Below are positions 6,646 to 9,906 of a DNA stretch of 9,906 nucleotides, one piece after another. A program made the translations under genes and the position numbers. This DNA comes from Candidatus Saccharimonadota bacterium. Lineage in GTDB: Bacteria; Patescibacteriota; Saccharimonadia; Saccharimonadales; Saccharimonadaceae. How positions within the stretch are numbered: the first letter of the stretch is position 1; the number at the start of each line of letters is the position of its first letter. The notes under the pieces were generated by a model, which worked only from the letters and a program-made list of their open reading frames with translations, ran no database searches and had not been told where the DNA came from. The stretch lies in the NCBI GenBank assembly GCA_018064165.1, contig JAGOZV010000015.1, positions 1 through 9,906 of the forward strand, written 5' to 3'.

Positions 6646-7087
6646 CGATGATTAGCGTGAACTCCTTTTTTTTAGGAAGACCCAACTTCTTGCGAAGTTT
6701 CCTTTCTTCTGCGGGGGTAAGCTCGGAAATGAGCTCTCTCACGCGAGATTCTAATTCTCGTGTCCTCCTTCGAAGCGTCTCGTAATCTTTGTCAAGATTG
6801 TCTTGGCAAGCACCATTCTTCTTGAGCTGTTGTCGCTCGTCATCAATTTTAGCCGCAAAAGCTGTTTCTTTCGTCAACTTTTTGATGAACTTGACCAAAG
6901 TCTTAACGCGTTTTTTGCTTTGTTTCTTAAGCTTTTTGACGTTTTGTTTCTCAATCATCTCCTGGATGTCGCGCATCAAATCCTGTCTGTTTGCCTCCAG
7001 ATCGACGGCCGACGATTCTTCGTCTTTAGACGATCGATAATCATCTAGGCCTTCTTTGATGTCAATTTCCTTGCTTACGTTTGGCAT
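6635..7087 (-). CDS. Small highly charged coiled-coil-like protein of unknown function
   Basis: I do not recognise this 150-residue protein. It has an acidic N-terminal third (residues 7-48, rich in Asp/Glu), a strongly basic Lys-rich stretch at 51-73 (KKLKKQSKKR), and a charged heptad-like helix at about 80-135 (RRRTRELESRVREL). It ends in a short hydrophobic tail, TLIIGLA. No signal peptide or membrane segment is present. It is probably real: AAGGA lies nine bases before the ATG, a good promoter stands upstream, and codon use is coherent but richer in G/C at third positions than the neighbours (hand count about 43% GC versus roughly 30-38% in sampled lines of nearby genes). It interrupts the pentose phosphate cluster between two 11-bp direct repeats and may be a recent arrival. 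The basic patch could bind nucleic acid, which is only a guess. Confidence 0.8.
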   Translation of the reverse strand: MPNVSKEIDIKEGLDDYRSSKDEESSAVDLEANRQDLMRDIQEMIEKQNVKKLKKQSKKRVKTLVKFIKKLTKETAFAAKIDDERQQLKKNGACQDNLDKDYETLRRRTRELESRVRELISELTPAEERKLRKKLGLPKKKEFTLIIGLA

Positions 7088-7123
7088 AAAACCACTTCCT
7101 TAAAAATAGGCAACAAATGTGCA

Positions 7124-7144
7124 GATACACCAATCAGGTGTATC
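7124..7144 (-). promoter_or_regulatory. Perfect inverted repeat at the 5' end of the small-gene transcript
   Basis: GATACACC (7124-7131) and GGTGTATC (7137-7144) are exact reverse complements around a five-base loop. The predicted transcription start near 7146 lies just outside it. The element would be either a hairpin capping the 5' end of the mRNA, which could slow decay, or an operator overlapping the start site. It is 36 bases from the start codon and does not cover the Shine-Dalgarno site. Confidence 0.6.
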
Positions 7145-7152
7145 GTACTGAT

Positions 7153-7181
7153 AATATACTATATAATATAGAGATTGTCAA
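7153..7181 (-). promoter_or_regulatory. Promoter of the small charged-protein gene
   Basis: Reading the minus strand, TTGACA (7181-7176) is followed after exactly 17 bases by TATATT (7158-7153), a five-of-six -10. Transcription should start near 7146 and give a leader of about 59 nt containing the inverted repeat and an AAGGA ribosome site (7101-7097). This promoter lies downstream of transaldolase on the same strand, so the small gene does not depend on read-through. Confidence 0.8.
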
Positions 7182-7201
7182 ATCTTATAATAAAAAACGA
7201 A

Positions 7202-7212
7202 TTAAGCTAAGC
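7202..7212 (+). repeat. 11-bp direct repeat, copy 2 (right flank of the small gene)
   Basis: This is the second copy of TTAAGCTAAGC, nine bases from the transaldolase stop. Removing one copy and the DNA between (6635-7201) would leave transketolase and transaldolase convergent with only the hairpin between them. Confidence 0.5.
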
Positions 7213-7220
7213 AAGTTTTG

Positions 7221-8300
7221 TTAGTTGGAGCGTACTTTTTCTTCAATAGACGACATTAATGAGGCGAATGAGGCTTCAAAGCTAGAAACACCTTCTTCGG
7301 CTAATTCGCGAGCTATGGCACTTCGGTCGATACCAACGTTTGCAAGTTCGCCGTAGGTTATTTTAGCTTCTTCAATTTCATGCATAGAAAGGCTTGGCGT
7401 GTCGGTAGGCAAATGGTCTAAAATTTTTTCTATTGTTACTTCTGGTAAAGTATTAACTGTGAATGGAGCAAGTAGACCCGTTACATAAAGCAAATCGTTG
7501 TAATCTGGGTTTTTGGTTGAGGTAGAAGCCCAAAGCAATCGCTGAATAGCTGGACTGTAAGGCTCAAGAGTGGCAATTTCTGCGCTGTGTTTTAAAAATA
7601 TATCGTAAGCAATACGAGCCTGGGCGACCGCAGACTTGCCGGTAAGTTTTAGTGCTTCGGGGGTATTGATTTTGTGAAGGCGCTCATCAATTTTTGTGTC
7701 TACTCGACTAATAAAGAAAGACGCTACGCTACGCGCAGAAGTGTCGCTATCTTTATGCGCAGCCAAGTGCGCCTGGGCTACCTGATTGTAATGGTCTAAG
7801 CTGAAAATTAAAGTAACATTTACATTTATGCCATCTTTAAGAAGATCATAAACAGCTGGAATACATTCGTTAGTTGCAGGAACTTTGATCATTAAATTTG
7901 GTTCGTTAATTTCTTCCCAAATCCAACGAGCTTGGTTAACAGTACCCACGCGGTCGTGCGCAAGAAGGGGAGATACCTCTAAAGAGATGTAGCCATCTTC
8001 GCCACCAGATTCATCGTAAAGAGGACGAAGCATTTTAGCGGCCGCTTTTATGTCGTCCATAACAATACGCCAGTAAATATCTTCAGTTGAGGCACCGTGC
8101 GATGCAAGTTCGCGAATTTGCTCGTCGTATAAAGAGCTATTTTTAATAGCATTTTCTAATATTGTTGGATTGCTTGTAACACCCCGAATGCCTTCGTCTA
8201 AATATTTTTTTAAACCACCATTTTGTAATAAATCGCGGCTAATATTGTCGAGCCAGGGACTCTGGTTGTACTTGTTGTGAAGTAATTGTAAATTGTTCAT
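7221..8300 (-). CDS. tal: Transaldolase, long actinobacterial/cyanobacterial-like subfamily
   Basis: Transaldolase transfers the dihydroxyacetone unit from sedoheptulose-7-phosphate to glyceraldehyde-3-phosphate. The 359-residue protein opens with SPWLDNISRDLL (D18), then GVTSNPTILENAI (residues 40-52, N44), SLEVSPLLAHD (E108), and NLMIKVPATNE, whose K139 is the Schiff-base lysine. NVTLIFSLDHY and SFFISRVDTKIDERL follow. The order D, N, E, K matches the known catalytic set of the family. Length and motif wording resemble the ~360-370-residue group found in actinobacteria rather than E. coli TalB. It is transcribed away from the sugar kinase and towards the small unknown gene, but functionally completes the pentose phosphate set on the plus strand. 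No Shine-Dalgarno sequence precedes the ATG. A T-rich stretch after the stop lacks a convincing stem. Confidence 0.96.
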   Translation of the reverse strand: MNNLQLLHNKYNQSPWLDNISRDLLQNGGLKKYLDEGIRGVTSNPTILENAIKNSSLYDEQIRELASHGASTEDIYWRIVMDDIKAAAKMLRPLYDESGGEDGYISLEVSPLLAHDRVGTVNQARWIWEEINEPNLMIKVPATNECIPAVYDLLKDGINVNVTLIFSLDHYNQVAQAHLAAHKDSDTSARSVASFFISRVDTKIDERLHKINTPEALKLTGKSAVAQARIAYDIFLKHSAEIATLEPYSPAIQRLLWASTSTKNPDYNDLLYVTGLLAPFTVNTLPEVTIEKILDHLPTDTPSLSMHEIEEAKITYGELANVGIDRSAIARELAEEGVSSFEASFASLMSSIEEKVRSN

Positions 8301-8333
8301 TTGTATTTAGTATACCAAATAATGTATTATAAT
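8301..8333 (+). promoter_or_regulatory. Promoter of the PfkB-family kinase, predicted leaderless
   Basis: Overlapping -10 candidates TATTAT (8325-8330) and TATAAT (8328-8333) lie four to seven bases before ATG 8338. TTGTAT (8301-8306) is a possible -35, 18 bases before TATTAT. Because the upstream ATG at 8332 sits inside the -10, the second ATG is the likelier start. No Shine-Dalgarno sequence is seen. Confidence 0.6.
8309..8317 (-). promoter_or_regulatory. Extended -10 promoter of transaldolase, predicted near-leaderless
   Basis: On the minus strand TGG-TATACT (8317-8309) forms an extended -10 with no convincing -35. Eight bases separate it from the ATG at 8300, so the transcript should start within about two bases of the start codon. 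No ribosome site is visible. It is interleaved with the divergent kinase promoter. Confidence 0.6.
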
Positions 8334-8337
8334 GCAT

Positions 8338-9315
8338 ATGGTTAAGATATGTGCTTTAGGGTCGGCATCGCAAGATGTTTTTATCTCGGGAGAGGGAATT
8401 AGCTCGCAACTAGATCCAAAAATAAACAAATATGCGAAGGAATTTGTGCAGCCTTTTAAGCTTGGCGCAAAAATAAATGTAGAAAAAGTAAATTTTGCAA
8501 CGGGTGGTGGCGCTACAAATGCAGCTGTAACTTTTGCTAGACAAGGTTTAAGCAGTTCTTTTATTGGTAAAATGGGTAACGATGTAGCTGCCGACGTTGT
8601 TATTTCTGAACTAGACAAAGAATACATAGACAGTAGCCAGGTTATTCGTGATGAAAAAGGCGGTACCCAATATTCTACAGTGCTATTAACAGATTCTGGA
8701 GAACGAACAATTTTAATTTATCGAGGCGCTGCTACTAGTCATAAAGCAGAAGATTACGAGAACTTAGATTTTTCAAAATTCGATTGGATTTATGTTTCAA
8801 CATTTGCTGGTCGTTTCGAGGCTTTAAGTACAATTTTCAGAAAAGCAGCAGAGAATAACGTAAAAATTGCTTTCAACCCAGGCGAAGCAGAATTAGCGGA
8901 CCCAAATAAATTAAAAGCATTGCTAGATGAAGTAGAAATTCTATTGGTTAACAAGGAAGAAGCCCAACAAATTGTTCCAGGCGAAACGCTAGATGAGCTA
9001 GTTAGGCATTTATTAAAGTATGCTCCAATTTCTGTTGTTAGTGATGGTCCGAATGGAGTGATGGCAAGTGACGGAAAATATATGGTGCGTGCTGGCATGT
9101 ACGAAGACGTTCCAGTGCTAGATCGAACTGGTGCAGGCGACGCTTTTGGTTCTGGTTTGACTAGCCAAATAGCACAAGGCAAAAGTTTAAAGGAAGCAGT
9201 TATTTTCGGAAGTGCTAACTCTACGTCTGTGGTGCAGTATTTAGGTGCAAAGCAAGGTATTCTTCGTGAAGACGTAAAGCTCCACGATATGCCACTTAGT
9301 GAGAAACCATTTTAG
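8338..9315 (+). CDS. PfkB/ribokinase-family carbohydrate kinase
   Basis: Family members phosphorylate a sugar, sugar phosphate or nucleoside with ATP. From ATG 8338 the protein has 325 residues, normal for the family. It shows the first strand ICALGSASQDVFISG, the substrate-side glycine motif ATGGGATNAA (G56-G58, N61), GKMGNDVAADVV, and the ATP/anion-hole signature DRTGAGDAFGSGL with catalytic base D268. LLVNKEEAQQI and VVSDGPNGVMA are typical central elements. The substrate cannot be read from the sequence: ribokinase, fructokinase, 6-phosphofructokinase (Pfk-2-like) and nucleoside kinase all remain possible. Its place beside transaldolase and the pentose phosphate genes favours a sugar or sugar phosphate. 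An alternative start at 8332 adds two residues (MH) but overlaps the -10 box. The next gene follows after 34 bases and is probably co-transcribed. Confidence 0.93.
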   Translation: MVKICALGSASQDVFISGEGISSQLDPKINKYAKEFVQPFKLGAKINVEKVNFATGGGATNAAVTFARQGLSSSFIGKMGNDVAADVVISELDKEYIDSSQVIRDEKGGTQYSTVLLTDSGERTILIYRGAATSHKAEDYENLDFSKFDWIYVSTFAGRFEALSTIFRKAAENNVKIAFNPGEAELADPNKLKALLDEVEILLVNKEEAQQIVPGETLDELVRHLLKYAPISVVSDGPNGVMASDGKYMVRAGMYEDVPVLDRTGAGDAFGSGLTSQIAQGKSLKEAVIFGSANSTSVVQYLGAKQGILREDVKLHDMPLSEKPF

Positions 9316-9333
9316 CAAACAATATAAATAAAA

Positions 9334-9345
9334 TTAAGGGAGGGC
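9334..9345 (+). promoter_or_regulatory. Strong Shine-Dalgarno site of the last gene
   Basis: TTAAGGGAGGGC ends four bases before the ATG at 9350. It is identical over 12 bases to the site in front of gap (2531-2542). It decides the start of a gene that is cut by the window edge. Confidence 0.8.
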
Positions 9346-9349
9346 AAAT

Positions 9350-9906
9350 ATGGCGCACAAACTACAATCACTGCTGGCGAATGATCATCCGCTATTTCTT
9401 ATGAACATCGCTCGTTTAGAGCGTGCATCGGGCTTTTCTGGTATAGACGTGCGGTTAATTGCTGAAATTGCTCAACGCTCTTACGGCTTGGCTGGAAGGC
9501 TTGGGTTTAGGGGTACCGATATTCTAGGCCCAGAATTCTACCACGCATTAAATGCCGCCGTTAATAGGGGCGACGAGTCTTTGTTTGATGACAGTGAATA
9601 TTTGCTAATTAACTTTGGCGATGGTCCAATTTCTTTAAGCCTGGCCGACGTTCAAGAGAATATTGAAAAAGGGCTAGATTATGATCATCGCTCGGTGGCA
9701 CATGCGCAAAGACGTTTACGTGCAGAAATCGTTAAGCGTTACGCTGAGCACGAACGCACAAATAGTGAAATGGTGCGTGCCGTTGCCTCTGAAATAAATT
9801 TAATTAATGAAGAAGAATCTTTAGAAAAAGCCACAGAACCAGCGCAAAATAATTCTGGTAATGAATCAAAAAAACCAGTTATTTATGCCATCGGCGATAT
9901 TTTTAC
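9350..9906 (+). CDS. Unrecognised N-terminal domain with the beginning of a possible PfkB-type kinase, 3'-truncated
   Basis: The frame stays open for 185 codons to the end of the window. Residues 1-150 are soluble and mostly helical in character (MAHKLQSLLANDHPLFLMNI, FGDGPISLSLADVQENIEKG, AQRRLRAEIVKRYAEHERTN), with no signal peptide, and match no family I know. Residues ~153-175 are a low-complexity Glu/Asn/Ser linker. The last residues, KKPVIYAIGDIF, look like the first strand of a ribokinase fold; the kinase just upstream begins VKICALGSASQDVF. I infer a two-domain protein, an unknown domain followed by a PfkB-like kinase, but only the first strand is visible, so the second domain is a prediction. 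It has a strong ribosome site and probably shares the kinase transcript. Confidence 0.8.
   Translation, partial: MAHKLQSLLANDHPLFLMNIARLERASGFSGIDVRLIAEIAQRSYGLAGRLGFRGTDILGPEFYHALNAAVNRGDESLFDDSEYLLINFGDGPISLSLADVQENIEKGLDYDHRSVAHAQRRLRAEIVKRYAEHERTNSEMVRAVASEINLINEEESLEKATEPAQNNSGNESKKPVIYAIGDIF

Noticed and set aside
6789..7048. Two plus-strand ORFs of about 80 codons overlapping the small minus-strand gene
   Set aside because: They are antisense shadows of the Lys/Glu-rich coding strand, giving Phe/Leu/Ser-rich products, with no ribosome site.
7155..7167. Plus-strand TATACT and TATAAT in the spacer before transaldolase
   Set aside because: They lie in an AT-rich stretch without a -35 match and would only drive antisense RNA into transaldolase; the minus-strand promoter explains the AT richness.
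7181..7220. Intrinsic terminator after transaldolase (minus-strand CG followed by six T)
   Set aside because: There is a T run, but I find no stem longer than about three base pairs in front of it.
9316..9349. Separate promoter (TATAAA at 9323-9328) for the last gene
   Set aside because: No -35-like hexamer lies at the right distance, and the 34-base gap suits co-transcription with the kinase.

Overview
The window is a compact 9.9 kb piece of a low-GC bacterial genome. It uses the standard bacterial code: TAA, TAG and one TGA act as stops, and no gene has an in-frame TGA. The gene content and style point to Patescibacteria (CPR), most likely Candidatus Saccharibacteria. The reasons are a transketolase split into two adjacent genes, an actinobacterial-like transaldolase, a prepilin with a Cys pair and a GGCxGH end, very short intergenic gaps, and several genes whose -10 box sits directly in front of the ATG, implying leaderless mRNAs. 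The phylum is an inference from style, not from a marker comparison.

Layout. Bases 1-1212 are the 3' part of glycyl-tRNA synthetase. Bases 1249-2475 encode a prepilin whose N-terminal pilin domain is fused to a large, probably beta-rich domain. A consensus sigma-70 promoter (2485-2513) then starts a plus-strand metabolic run: GAPDH, RpiB-family isomerase, ribulose-phosphate-3-epimerase-like protein, transketolase N-half and transketolase C-half, ending at a GC-rich hairpin (6589-6610). On the minus strand lie a small charged, coiled-coil-like protein of unknown function (6635-7087), with its own promoter and a 5'-UTR hairpin and flanked by 11-bp direct repeats, and transaldolase (7221-8300). 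Transaldolase is divergent from a PfkB-family sugar kinase (8338-9315), separated by only 37 bp. The last gene (from 9350, cut by the window end) has an unrecognised N-terminal domain, a low-complexity linker, and what looks like the first strand of another PfkB-type kinase.

How the genes fit together. RpiB, epimerase, both transketolase halves and transaldolase make a complete non-oxidative pentose phosphate set, placed next to GAPDH, which consumes the glyceraldehyde-3-phosphate produced. In reduced CPR genomes this route is thought to interconvert hexose and triose phosphates and supply ribose-5-phosphate. The neighbouring PfkB-family kinase or kinases could feed it with a phosphorylated sugar. 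Two enzymes, RpiB and the epimerase, have unusual active-site residues.

The points most worth a second look are the leaderless/Shine-Dalgarno split between genes, the pilin-adhesin-like fusion, the altered RpiB and epimerase active sites, the small gene module between direct repeats, and the possible fusion kinase at the right edge.
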